Under the pieces are notes generated by a model that searched no databases, was not told the origin of the DNA, and saw only the letters and a list, made by a program, of their open reading frames with translations. A program made the position numbers and the translations under genes. This document shows, piece by piece, positions 1 through 13,899 of a DNA stretch of 64,000 nucleotides. The stretch is from Chrysogorgia sp. JL179-B06 (Eukaryota; Cnidaria; Anthozoa; Scleralcyonacea; Chrysogorgiidae), in contig JAYKKM010000339.1 in NCBI GenBank assembly GCA_035772405.1, positions 1,118,001 through 1,182,000 on the forward strand, read 5' to 3'. Positions within the stretch are counted from its first letter, which is position 1, and every line of letters begins with the position of its first letter.

Positions 1-1115
1 CAGAGGTTGGTTATCTTAACTTGTGTTGTTCCCTAAGTCTACTTACACCACAGTAACACTCAATCTTTCACCTAGACAGGACACTCCTCAGAGGTTGGTT
101 ACTTTAACTTGTGTTGTTTCCTAAGTCTACTTACACTACAGTAACACTCAGTCTTTCACCTAGATAGGACACTCCTCAGAGGTTGATTACCTTAACTTGT
201 ATTGTTCCCTAAGTCTTCTTACACTACAGTAACACTCAATCTTTCACCTAGATAGGACACTCCTCAGAGGTTGGTTATCTTAACTTGTATTGTTCCCTAA
301 GTCTTCTTACACTACAGTAACACTCAGTCTTTCACCTAGATAGGACACTCCTCAGAGGTTGGTTACCTAACTTGTATTGTTCCCTAAGTCTTTTCTCCCA
401 ATACAATAACACTCAGTCTTTCACCTAGATAGGACACTCGTCAGAGGTTGGTTACTTTAACTAACTTGTGTTGTTCCCTAAGTCTTCTTACACTACAATA
501 ACACTGAGTCTTTCACCTAGATAGGACACTCCTCAGAGGTTGGTTACCTTAACTTGTGTTGTTCCCTAAGTCTTCTTACACTACAGTAACACTCAGTATT
601 TCACCCAGATAGGACACTCCTCAGAGGTTGGTTATCTCAACTTGTGTTGTTTCCTAAGTCTTCTCACACTACAGTAACACTCAGTATTTCACCCAGATAG
701 GACACTCCTCAGAGGTTGGTTACCTCAACTTGTGTTGTTCCCTAAGTCTTCTTACACTACAGTAACACTCAGTCTTTCACCTAGATAGGACACTCCTCAG
801 AGGTTGGTTATCTCAACTTGTGTTGTTCCCTAAGTCTTCTCACACTACAATAACACTCAGTCTTTCACCTAGATAGGACACTCCTCAGAGGTTGGTTACC
901 TTAACTTGTGTTGTTCCCTAAGTCTTCTTACACTACAATAATACTCAGTCTTTCACCTAGATAGGACACTCGTCAGAGGTTGGTTACCTTAACTTGTGTT
1001 GTTCCCTAAGTCTTCTTACACTACAGTAACACTCACTCTTTCAACCTTAACTTGTATTGTTTCCTAAGTCTTTTCTCCCACTACAGTAACACTCAGTCTT
1101 TCACCTAAATAGGCC
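1..1115. repeat. 88-bp minisatellite, about 12-13 copies
   Basis: Head-to-tail units begin CAGAGGTTGGTTACCTTAAC at 1, 89, 177 and so on. They differ by point changes and a few short indels and degenerate after about 1040. The array lies in the NUP210 intron 3' of exon 23 and runs off the left edge. No exon was found inside it. Confidence 0.95.
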
Positions 1116-1174
1116 ACTCAATCATCCACCTACAGACAAGAGACATACAACCCAACAGAACAACACAAACTTAC

Positions 1175-4100
1175 TCATTGATTTCACTCCATGTTGATTA
1201 AAAACATCTTCAGTGTATTCTATTTGAACACCATTGTCCTTCATAATATCAAAAGACGCCATCTCGTAGTTACTACTCGACCAAGCCATATGCAGCGAGG
1301 TAAAGTTATCAAATAAACGGTTCTTATCATCACGAAGAATTACTCTCAATTTCAGATCTTGGGGACTTCGAACATGAAACTAGAAATCATCAAGCATTCA
1401 CATCACAAAGCTGATAATAATCCAGCTGTACCATTTGCATCGAGATGACAAGCATAATGTAAAATACTGAATCAATATTCATTATGAGAAGTAGAAATTG
1501 GTGAGAAAGATGTCGAGTGCTAGGATTTGTGTTTTTAATATGAAAAGGAGAAATAAGAGAACTTCAATGTGTCGAAAAATACTTAAGTGAAGGACATTGG
1601 CAACAAAAATTAAGTTTGTCTAATATGAAAGAACTCGTAAAATGATAGAGTAACACCTTTTATAACTTTTCCGTATTTTACTTCGTTGGTGCATGCACGG
1701 TAGAGAATTTTCACTCATTAAAATATTAGTTCAATGTGCGTATAATAACTGCTCATGATAATGAACGTTGTAAACTTAGCAATCACTGAGATATAAGACA
1801 TTTTTTAATGAGTGAAAATTCTCTACCCTGCACCTGACGTCAGAGACCATCTCGTTTACATATCAAACAAACTGAAATATTTCAAAAACGAAGTAAAATA
1901 CTGAAAAGTTGTAAAAGGTGTTACTCTATCATTTTACGAGTTCTTTTATATTAGACAAACTTAATTTTTGTTGCCAATGTCCATCAAGTAAGAGTACTTA
2001 CGTATATTAATGGACGACATTTAGGACAATTCTTCAGGTCAGAAGGACACATCGTCCAAAACTGCATTTTTTGGATAAGGAAAGAAAAACAAACCAAAAT
2101 ACTTTAGTTTTTGTATAATATAGTTATTTCCAGCTTAGTTGAATCAAATTCTGTATTAGTTTTCCATTTTCCAGTTAATAATGAAGCAAAAATCACGATA
2201 ACATTTTTTAGCATTTAGGATTCCGTGACCGTCGTCAAAATATCGTAAAATTCCGCCCGCTGCTGCAGACAATCAGGTTGCAGGAAAGGCTAGGATTCCG
2301 CCCGCTCACGATACCAAAAAAAATCCAGTTCTTTTGAGAACTTAGCAGCTTTCATATTTTTTCTTTATATTTTTAATACCCAACTGGGACCATGTTAATA
2401 TATACACTGCTGTAGTGAATGTGGGAGAGCTTGGAGTAGACAGACGATACATGGACGATCGTCAAGCTCGTATCCTCAGAAAAATGATTCTGAGTCCCGG
2501 ACAGGAATCGAACCTGTAACCTTCACCGGCAATCAGAAGGTTACAGGTTCGATTCCTGTCCGGGACTCAGAATAATTTTTCTGAGGAGATGAGTTCCATG
2601 TATCGTCTAACTGGAACAAGTTGCGAAAATGTAACGCTTGCTTGTACTTCAGTATATATAGACCTTACTAGAAATAAAAATAACGTATCTGCTTCTCAGA
2701 AAGCTTCCTAATCGATTCATTCTAGCACTCGTAAGTTTCCTCAATAATTTCTACTCATCCTGAACATGTAAACCACCTGCCTCTTTATTAGGACTCTGAC
2801 AATCCTGTAAGCTCAGCCTGCGATCTATAATTTCAGGTAGTTCAACATCAGGCTCCAAGGTTAATGTTGCGGGCAACATGCAGGCAAATCTAAATGACAT
2901 AATCAATAGTGTTCGTTTGGTTTTAAGTCACTGGGGATAGTTTAAGGTGAAGCTGGCATGGTTTCATGGCAAGGAGCTGCCCTGAAGACTTACTTTATCG
3001 TGGCGTTAGAACTTGCTGGGTAGAGGTTGGTTTCCGAAGGTCTATTAGCAATAGTGACAACCAAATCCTGAAGAAATATGTTGATTGAGATAGAAGTTAT
3101 GGAAAAGAAAGCAGAACTGATTAAAGAAGTGAAGGGATGAAAGGAAGGAATAGAGGACGAGGTAAGGGGAGAGAAAGGATGGATGAAAGGTGGAGAGAAG
3201 GGAACGAAAGTGGAGAGGAAGAGAGAGAGAGGAGGGAACGAAAGTGGAGAGAAAGAGGACGGAGTTAAAAGAAAGAGGGTGGAAGGAAAAGGAAGAGAAA
3301 AGAGAAAAGAGAGAGGAGGTAAGGGGAGAGGAAGGATAGATAGATAGATACAATAACTATATTTAACCACGCTGACCCCGTCAACCGAAGCTGATTTCCA
3401 CAGGGGGCGTGTAAAAAATAGGAATATATACAATAGTTAATGTTATTTACAAAATATGAGGCACAGTTATAGTGTCCAACAAGCAACATAGCAATATTCA
3501 AAGTATTTACAGTATTTATGGAGAGAATGGGATTAGGAAATCGGGAGGAAGAATAGGAAAGGTGATATCTCTACCTACCTGTTCTCCAAGAGTTTTACAA
3601 GTCACGTGATAGAAATGTAAAGAACTTTCATCAACAACTGTAAAATGATGAAAATAATTAGACCAAAAACAAAATAATTAAATCATCAATAAGTCTTGAC
3701 TTACAAGGATGTTGTGGAATAATATCAGTTCTGATGGATATTAAATCTTCTTGGCCAGCCTCAACTAAAAAAGTAAGAAGCATGATATTAGTGAGAAGGA
3801 AAGAGTGACATGATGTTAACAATATAGTTAAAGGACATTGGCAACAAAAATTAAGTTTGTCTAATATGAAAGAACTCGTAAAATGATAGAGTAACACCTT
3901 TTACAACTTTTCCGTATTTTACTTCGTTTTTGAAATATTTCAGTTTGTTTGATATGTAAATGAGATGGTCTCTGACGTCGGTGGAGGGTAGAGAATTTTC
4001 AGTCATTAAAATATGTGCGTATAATAACTCCTCATTATAATGAACGTTGTAAACTTAGCAATCACTGAGATATAAGACATTTTTAAATGAGTGAAAATTC

Positions 4101-7100
4101 TCCACCCTGCACCTGACGCAGAGACCATCTCATTTACATATCAAACAAACTGAAATATTTCAAAAACGAAGTAAAATACGGAAAAGTTGAAAAATAATTT
4201 TTGTTGCCAATGTCCTTTAAATTAAAATGTCTATCTCACGTTTGTAAATTTTACATCTTCGTAATATTTGGGTCTTCCTAAGCAAAATCATTCTTCATGG
4301 AGTTTTTTGCTGTTCAAGTTACGGTAACTTACCGGATGTGATGTCACAAGAGGCATTTCTGTGGCAAGTAATGAAAAATGTCTCTTGTGACATCACATCC
4401 GATAACTTTGACAGTGTAAAACTCCATGAAGATGAAATTTTCGGCTGACAAGATATATTATCATTTTGCTCAGGAAGACCCCAATATTACGGATATGTAA
4501 ATTATCCCCAAACATGAGGAACTTTAAGAAATGAACCTTGTTCATAATGTGTTGATCTGTCGTGAACCCATGGTTGAGGACCACCTTGGAGAATCAAGTT
4601 CTTAGCAGAGCCAAGAGTCACAACTGCGATTTCAGTAGGATCTAAGGACTGAAATATTGAACAACAGAGTTGATAAAGAAGGAAGGGAACAAAGGAAGGG
4701 AAGGATAGAGAGAGAGGGGTATAAAAGGAGAGGGGTATAAAGGTAGAGAGGGAGATGAAGTATATTTAGAGAGGGAGGTATAAAGTGGAGAGAGAGAAGG
4801 ATAGGTGAAAAAGGAGAGAGGTGTAAGGGAGAGAGAGGGGTGTAAAGGGAGAGAGGTGTAAAGGGAGAGAGGTGTAAAGGGAGAGAGGTGTAAAGGGAGA
4901 GAGGTGTAAAGGGAGAGAGGTGTAAAGGGAGAGAGGTGTAAATGGAGAAAGGTGTAAATGGAGAGAGGGGATATAAAGAGAAAAAGGGGGTGTAAAGGGA
5001 GAGAGGGGGTGTAAAGGGAAAGAGGGGGTGTAAAAGGAGAGAGGGGGTGTAAAGGGAGAGAGGGGTGTAAAGGGAGAGAGGGGTGTAAAGGGAGAGAGGG
5101 GTGTAAAAGAAGAGAGGTGTAAAGGGAGAGAGGTGTAAAGGGAGAGAGGTGTAAAGGGAGAGAGGGGTAAAGGGAGAGAGGTGTAAATGGAGAGAGGTGT
5201 AAATGGAGAGAGGGGATATAAAGAGAAAAAGGGGGTGTAAAGGGAGAGAGGGGGTGTAAAGGGAAAGAGGGGGTGTAAAAGGAGAGAGGGGGTGTAAAGG
5301 GAGAGAGGGGTGTAAAGGGAGAGAGGGAGTGTAAAGGGAGAGAGGGGGTGTAAAGGGAGAGAGGGGGTGTAAAGGGAGAGAGGGGGTGTAAAGGGAGAGA
5401 GGGGGTGTAAAGGGAGAGGGGGTGTAAAGGGAGGGAGGGGGTGTAAAGGGAGAGAGGGGGTGTAAAGGGAGAGAGGGGGTGTAAAGGGAGAGGGGGTGTA
5501 AAGGGAGAGAGGGGTGTAAAGGGAGAGAGGGGGTGTAAAGGGAGAGAGGGGGTGTAAAGGGAGAGATGGGGTGTAAAGGGAGAGAGATGGTTTAAAGGGA
5601 GAGAGGGGGTTTAAAGGGAGAGAGGGGGTGTAAAGGGAGAGAGGGGATGTAAAGGGAGAGAGGGGATGTAAAGGGAGAGAGGGGATGTAAAGGGAGAGAG
5701 GGGATGTAAAGGGAGAGAGGGGTGTAAAGGGAGAGAGGGGGTGTAAAAGGAGAGAGGGGGAGAGATGGATAGAAGGAAGGAGAAAGAGAAGAAAAGAAGG
5801 GTGGATGATGAAATGGATGTAAGAAACAATACCTTTAGTGGTATATAAGCAGCTACAGTAACTGAGGCTTTCAGATTTATATCTTTATACTTGTACTTGG
5901 CTGTAATGATGGCATATCCCTGACGTAAAGCTTTGACATAGACAGCTGTACAGCTTGGGTGAATAATACTATCATCTTCATCTAAATAATGAAACAAACT
6001 TAATTACCTAATTTTCCCTTTGCTTAAGTCCCCTTACCTAATTTTCAATTTTTTCACTAGGGTACCCCAAGTACTTAATTTTTTCCCCCATAGATCCCCC
6101 TTAACCTCAACCTCGTTCCCGCGAAAATGGCCCTGGGATCGGCTGGTCACATGACACCCAGAATTTCTGGGTGTTTAGATATGATAATTTTTGTGGTCTT
6201 TGTTCCATTGCCTTTGTCTACTTTGTTGACCTGAATAATTGAGAAATATTCAATGCTCTTCAGAGTTGTTCATGTCAGCATTCGTCGGCATAAAAGCAGC
6301 TAACAAGCTTAATAATCCACCATACATCCATGGTTATCTCTTACAAAAGGTATGAAGAAGCATATATCCAATTTAACGAAAGCTATCACTTCTAATTTGC
6401 TGTAAAATTTGAAGACAGCATTCAGATTTAGATGAATAAATTATAATCGGCTGAATTAATTGAGTTTTATGACAAACCAATCGGATTATAGAATGGACCA
6501 GTCGATCCCAGGACCATTTTCGCCGACCTTCCGCCGTGGAGGTAAAATACCCTGGGTACGAGGTTACCTTAACCTAATTTTCAATTTTTTCCCTAGGAAT
6601 AAAATAAATGACGTATTGTAACTCTTTACAGTAAATGGATTGATGTTACCTGATGTCCCAATGACTTGAAAGATAGATGGATCTGACACAGATATGGTCA
6701 TATTCATTTTACGACAGTCATCAAAAAACTTCAACTCGTTACTCTCTGCGAGATCAAGATAAAAGCACACATTAAGGATTTGGAGATTGTTAATCTTTGC
6801 CACTTTCTGGTGGAAATTCCTTAATATTATCATCAACTAAAGATTCATCTTGATGTCTTTTTCTCCTGCTAAAGTTGGTTTACAATCAAGCCTGGGCGGA
6901 CATTGTCCGACACAAATATCCCATTTCTAGAGATTTTACAATTACAATATTAATAGCGTAGAGTCTGGCTGCTATTAATAGCTCAAAAAGCGGACAAACA
7001 AACCAAATTTGACTCACAAATGATTGCAAATGAGCTATTTCTTTTGTTATGGCCGCAAGAATTATGGGTAAAAGCGGACAAACATCGGTACTGACGTCAT

Positions 7101-10100
7101 CTCGACGGAGCGCTATTGTGTTTGTCATCTTGTCCGAAGATTATACTCAACTTTTTGTGAAAGTAAAACATTTTGTGTTGAATGGACTGCGTTTAGATTT
7201 CGTGATGTGCAATCTCAGATGAGAGATATTACGCTAAGTTTTGAGACATTGCGCTAACTTAGGAGACGTTACGCTAACTTAGGAGACGTTACGCTAAGTT
7301 TGGAGATGTTACGCTAAGTTGTACCGTGACAGGTAAAATCGTTTGTGTGTCCGTTACAAATTCATTTGTGCTGGTCACTCTGACAGATCAGAGTGACCAG
7401 CACAAATGAATTTCGTCACACATGCATAATGACTTATTGGAGAAATGTGTATATCTCTTTCATTCTAGAACGAAATCCTTTAAAATCAAGAAGTTTGGTG
7501 TTGTGGGAGAAACCCACACACGTGTTATTCACACTTTACTGTTTTTATTTGATGAACGCAAAGATATATAACATTCTCTGATAACTCATTATGCATGTGT
7601 GACGAAATTCCAGATATTTGCATATCAAACAAACTGATATATCTCACAAAGAAAGCGAAGAAACGAAAATCTTCAAAAGAAGTTACTTTATCATTTTAAA
7701 AGTTCTTCCAAATAAGACAATAAAAAAGTTTGAGGTTTGGGAAACTTTAAACAATTTTTATCAGAAAATGCCAAATATTACGTAAGATGATAGGCAAGTG
7801 TTTTAGACCCGATAAAACACTGCTGTGAGTGTTTTGAACGGCTTTAAGCCTTGATAACATCTTTTATTTCCATCCATATTTTCATGTCTAACTTTACCTG
7901 GAGTAAGATATGCAGCAACTGCAAGAGGAAGCTTCAACTGTGTCCCAATCTCTGCTTCAACTTTTGAAGGAATAAATTTCAGATTATCAGGAGGCAAAAC
8001 GTAAACCTAAATATCAATAAAAAGACATGGATATTAACCATTTACTCCCGTGCAGTATCAGCATATAAATTCTCCTTATTGGTCTCCAACCATTTCTTAT
8101 AGTACTAGTTGGGAGAAGTTGTTTTAAAAACATGTCAGTTTATCTTTGGTGATCATTTTCTTTATTCTCATTACTTCTATACTTGGTTAACCATTGATAT
8201 TATTAGGAGAAGATAGATGTTGATCACTCCTGAGGTAGAAAGGGTTAAATGAGCCATGTGTTTCAGAGCTAGCTCGAATCAAAATGCAGTCTAGCATGTA
8301 TGGTAGAGAATGTACATGTTCCCCCGCTTTTTTGAGAGCTGTTGTGATTCCACCCAAGCCACATTAACAACACAATGGCTTCCCGAAATTCAAATACACC
8401 TCTCTGAATAACATATGGTGCCATCGGTGAAACTGGGCGACGCCTTTCAGACAGGTTTGCTGAACATCTTCGTTCCGTGAGGAACAATGATGTTGACAAA
8501 CCTGTAGCCCACCATTTCAACAGCTCTAACCAGTTGGTTTCAGACACGAAAGTCTGTGCCATCCTTCCCATGTCAGGTGGTAACGATAACCGCAAACGGC
8601 AAGAGAAGCGTCTCATTTTTAAACTTGGCGCCACACATCCTCTTGGTCTTAACGAACGTTTTTCTTTTATTTAATTTCCTATTTTGTTATTTTAGTTTGC
8701 GAGGAACTTTTTTATTATTAGCTCATACACTTTCATTCCTTTTCAAGTTTTTGTTTCTTACCGCTTTACTATCGCATAATCCCCTTCAATATTGGACCTG
8801 TCATTTCTCCCTCCCCCTCAGTCTGTTTGCTGATCGACTGTAAAAATAGCAAATGATTGAACTTTTCGCATCTCATTAATCATTAGTTTGTTTAATCGCT
8901 GGAAATGTCAGTATTTCGTTCCTAAAAATCTTGGCAGTTTACCACCTTTTCACTAATTTACTATATATCCAAAACACTGTCTACGCAGCACTCTACTTTT
9001 TTACAAATTCTCCCTGTTGGTCTACATTTGTACATGTAGACGTAATAATCATAAATATTTTAGGCTTCACGTGGGGGATCTCCTCTTCGATTCGATCAGT
9101 GGTGGAAAGTGGTGTCCCCTCGGCCACACTTCGCCCATGGTGAAGCACACACTCCGGCGACGGAGAGCAAGGTCCATAACGGTGAGAGCCCTTACCTTCA
9201 CCCTGATCTCGCTTCTCTCGGTAACTTCACCACCACGGGGGACGTGAGAGCAAGGTCCATAACAGTGAGAGCCCTCACTCTGACTTTCGCTTCTCCAGCT
9301 TTTCTGGGGGCACCTACCTCCAGAAAAACGCTCTTTCCGTCACCCACAATTATCCACAAAAGATTTGCGTGACTTATTAATTATTAGTTTGTTTAACCGC
9401 TTGAAACGTCAGTATTTCGTTACTAAAAATCTTGGCAGTTTACCACCTTTTCACTTTGCTATATATCCAAAACACTGCCTACGCAGCACTCTATATTTTA
9501 ACAAATTCTCCCCATTGTCCTCCAAGCATTTCTTACAGTACTATGGTTGAGAGACGTTGTTTTAAAACAGGTCTGCATTCACAGTCTTTGGTCAAACAGT
9601 TCTTTTTAGAACTTCTAAGTACAGAGTCTAAGTCACTCGCCAAGGCTAATATGTTTTTAGAGCATCATTCAAACTTGTCTCCACAACAAAATTGTTATAC
9701 TCTGAGACATACCTCTGTCAAACCAAAGTGCATGGAATTTTTAGAGTCATGAGCCATCACGCGGGTACGTCCTGTGTCAGCAGTAGTAGTGAGAAGACCT
9801 CGGCCATTTACTGTTGCTATGGTATCTATATCTGAAGACCAACTGTATAACCCACTGCCACCTGTTGCCTTGACAGCAAAAATAAAATAAAATAATTATA
9901 AACTCTCTGCATCAATTTTAACACAGCAACTTCAGAACGTGGATATGGACATGAGCATGGACATGAGCATAGACATGACGATGAAATTGACAATATAATA
10001 CACAGACATACTCCACTCTAATGACATCTACTCCACTCCACTCCACTCTAATGTAATGTACTCTAATGTACTCTAATGTACTCTAATGTACTCTAATGCA

Positions 10101-13100
10101 CTCTAATGCACTCTAATGTACTCTAATGCACTCTAATGCACTCTAATGCACTCTAATGCACTCTAATGTACTCTAATGTACTCTAATGTACTATAATGTA
10201 CTCTAATGTACTCTAATGTACTCTAATGTACTCTAATGTACTCTAATGTACTCTAATGTACTCTAATGTACTCTAATGTACTCTAATGTACTCTAATGCA
10301 CTCTAATGCACTCTAATGCACTCTAATGCACTCTAATGCACTCTAATGCACTCTAATGTACTCTAATGTACTATAATGTACTCTAATGTACTCTAATGTA
10401 CTCGAATGTACTCTAATGTACTCTAATGTACTCTAATGTACTCTAATGTACTCTAATGTACTCTAATGTACTCTAATGTACTCTAATGTACTCTAATGTA
10501 CTCTAATGTACTCTAATGTACTCTAATGTACGCTAATGTACTCTAATGTACTCTAATGTACTCTAATGTACTCTAATGTACTCCACTCCACTCCACTCCA
10601 CTCCACTCTACTCTGGACGATCAACTTCACACTTTGCATTACCTTAAGTTGATACTGGTAATGTTCACCAGTAATTGGTATCCATGGAAACACTAAAATG
10701 GCAGGAACGACATGAATTGGATCATATATGGTGACTTCTTGTTCACCAGTGATAGGTGGATTAAGATCGACGATTTCACCCGTGGTTATCAGCTGAAGAA
10801 TTGAAATAACAAATATTATTACAGTATGATACATGGACAATCGTCAAATGCTCATAAAATACTGTCAGTATATACTGTACAGTAAACCAAGGTCAGAATT
10901 AGCGCTTCGCAAATCGCGAAGCGATTTTTGAAAATTTCGAAAATTGCGAAGTGATTTTTCTGAGAATTGCGAAGATGATTTTAAGTAACCAAGTTCACCG
11001 TGGACGCTACACTACGTTGTAAGACGTTACACTACGTTGTAAGACGTTGTAAGACGTTACACTGCGTTGTAAGACGTTACACTACGTTGTAAGACGTTAC
11101 GCTAGGTTGTAAGGCATTACGCTACGTTTCAAGGCATTACGCTACGTTTCAAGGCATTACGCTACGTTTCAAGACGTTACGCTACGTTTTAAGGCATTAA
11201 GCTACTTTTTGAGAGGTTACGCTACGTTGTAAAACGTTACGTTAAGTTGTAAGACGCTACGCAACGTTGTAAGACAGGAAAGACGTTACGCTAAGTTGTA
11301 AGACGTTACGCTACGTTGTAAGACGCTACGCAACGTTGTACGACGCTACGTAAAACTGTAAGACGTTACGCTACGTTGTAAGACGTTATCAGCACGTTAG
11401 AAGGCGTTAAGCTACGTTGAAAGACGTTAAGACGCTACGCAACGTTGGGAGATGTTATACGCTACATTGTGACACTAAAGAAAAATACGAAGCTGTTTTG
11501 GAGCGCAAATTTGGACCTTACTGTATCCAATTTCACATTTAGATACCCAACTTACTTTGATACTTGCAAGTACAGCTTTAAGAACAGTTTTGCCACTTTT
11601 TAATGTCCTTGTAATATGATAAGAACCATTTTGAGTTGATTGGAGAACATTGAAGTATGCGAGTGGAAATTTGGTATCAATAACAATGTTCTGTTTGATA
11701 AGACAACAAGAAGAACAAATTGCTTTACTACCAGTACATTATCTGTTGCTACAAATAGTAAATACACCTAAAGCTTTATTTCAGTGGTAGATTTAACATG
11801 AAGAACAACTTGTTTTCACACAACCCAATGGTTATGTAATCATGATATGGTACCTCAGCAGCATAAAGTTTGTGGTTTTGCTTGTCATAAACATTCACAG
11901 TGATAGCATATTCATGTTTCGTCTCTAAAATCCACTTTCCACCAGGGGAAATGGTAAATCCTAGACACAAAATATTTCAAAAGCAATTCAAAATAATGTA
12001 GGGTTTGAACCTAGGAGTATCATTAGATGTGTGAAGTTGATCGACTAGGTTGTTGTAGTCTTGAGAAAGACTATTGTTGATGACCGCCGCTGAGGCCGTC
12101 GAAATGTCAGTCACCAACAATAGTCTTTCTCAAGACTACAACAACAGTGGACGATCAACTTCACACATCTAATTATTCAGTACATCACTGGCATAATTTT
12201 GGTACAATATCTTAAATTCATATGACATATTATATACCTAGATGATCGGGTTGTACAACATGAACTCCAGTGATAGGTTGTCTTGACGATTGAGAATCTA
12301 AGATATCTTAAATGTATTAAGATGGAAAACAATTTCTAACCACAAACAACACTTAAATGACATTGGCAACAAAAATTAAGTTTGTCTAATATGAAAGAAC
12401 TCGTAAAATGATAGAGTAACACATTTTAAAACTTTTCCGTATTTTACTTCGTTTTTGAAATATTTCAGTTTGTTTGATATGTAAATGAAATGGTCTCTGA
12501 CGTCATGTGCAGGGTAGAGAATTTTCACTCATTAAAAAATGTCTTATATCTCAGTGATTGCTAAGTTTACAACGTTCATTATCATGAGGAATTATTATAC
12601 GCACATTTTCAAGTAAATTTGTGGAACAAACTTGAAGATGGAACTGATATTTTAATGTGTGAAAATTCTCTACCCTGCACCTGACATCAGAGACCATCTC
12701 ATTTACATATCAAACAAACTGAAATATTTCAAAAACGAAGTAAAATACGGAAAAGTTGTAAAAGGTGTTACTCTATCATTTTACGAGTTCTTTCTATTAG
12801 ACAAACTTAATTTTTGTTGCCAATGTCCATTAAATCTGAATTTATAATGCACAATATGAATATCTAAGCTGGGTTAATAGTCCTGTAAAGTCTTATAATG
12901 GTCAAAAAGTCTGCGTTTCTGAAATCATTAGGATACTGTTGTCAAGTAATACAACTTTAGTGTATCCAAGAGTGCGTCCAATCACTCTCGACGATGGCAC
13001 ATCCAATACACCAACAGTGGTATTACTCAATTCAAACTTAAACTGGGACGAAGGCATCTCAACATCTTAAAACATAAAAACAAAAAACGTTTGAGATAAA

Positions 13101-13676
13101 TAAAATTCATGAGAACATTCGTTAGGTTAAGGTTACAGAAGTATTATAGAATTTTTCAAAATTACTTTCACTAGCATTGGCCAGTATCAACATATATTCA
13201 AATCCTGGGCCGGACCACCACACTCAGGGTCTTAAAAATAATTGAGGAGAAAGTGCTGCCTTTGCAATAATACCTGCAAATGGTAAGACTTTCGGGTCTT
13301 CTCGGATAACGACCTTAAATCGTAGGCCCTCGGAACCCCTATCAATTGGACTTCTAGCCTGTTGGGGTATTCCGTTTACCTAAAATAATGATAAATCTAC
13401 TAAACTAAACTCCTGGGGCTTAGTACACTTACCCATAATCGTATTTTGTCGAAATCTTTTCACAGAGTACTTGACAGCTGTATTTATCATGATATAGACT
13501 TCCTCTGAAGGAACTATCATAATGTTGTCTGTCACAAGTAACTTCACATTTGATGGTTTAACATCCTAGTATGAAATTATACAAAGCAATTACTGTATAG
13601 ACTTTTAGACAGAGAGAGACAGAGATTGAGACAGAGATTGAGACAGAGATTGAGACAGAGATTGAGACAGAGATTG

Positions 13677-13731
<55 letters not shown>

Positions 13732-13790
13732 GATAACATATATATTAGAATATAATTTTATGTTTGTGAAGTTAAATAACACAGAGACAC

Positions 13791-13841
<51 letters not shown>

Positions 13842-13864
13842 CAGACAGACAGACACAGACAGAC

Positions 13865-13899
<35 letters not shown>

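Noticed and set aside
13275..13378. Possible extra NUP210 exon on the minus strand (VNGIPQQARSPIDRGSEGL...) with AG and GT borders
   Set aside because: Its 5' phase does not fit exon 8, and reading it in the required phase gives a stop. Exon 8 joins the next exon directly with good homology, and the segment looks like a SINE piece.
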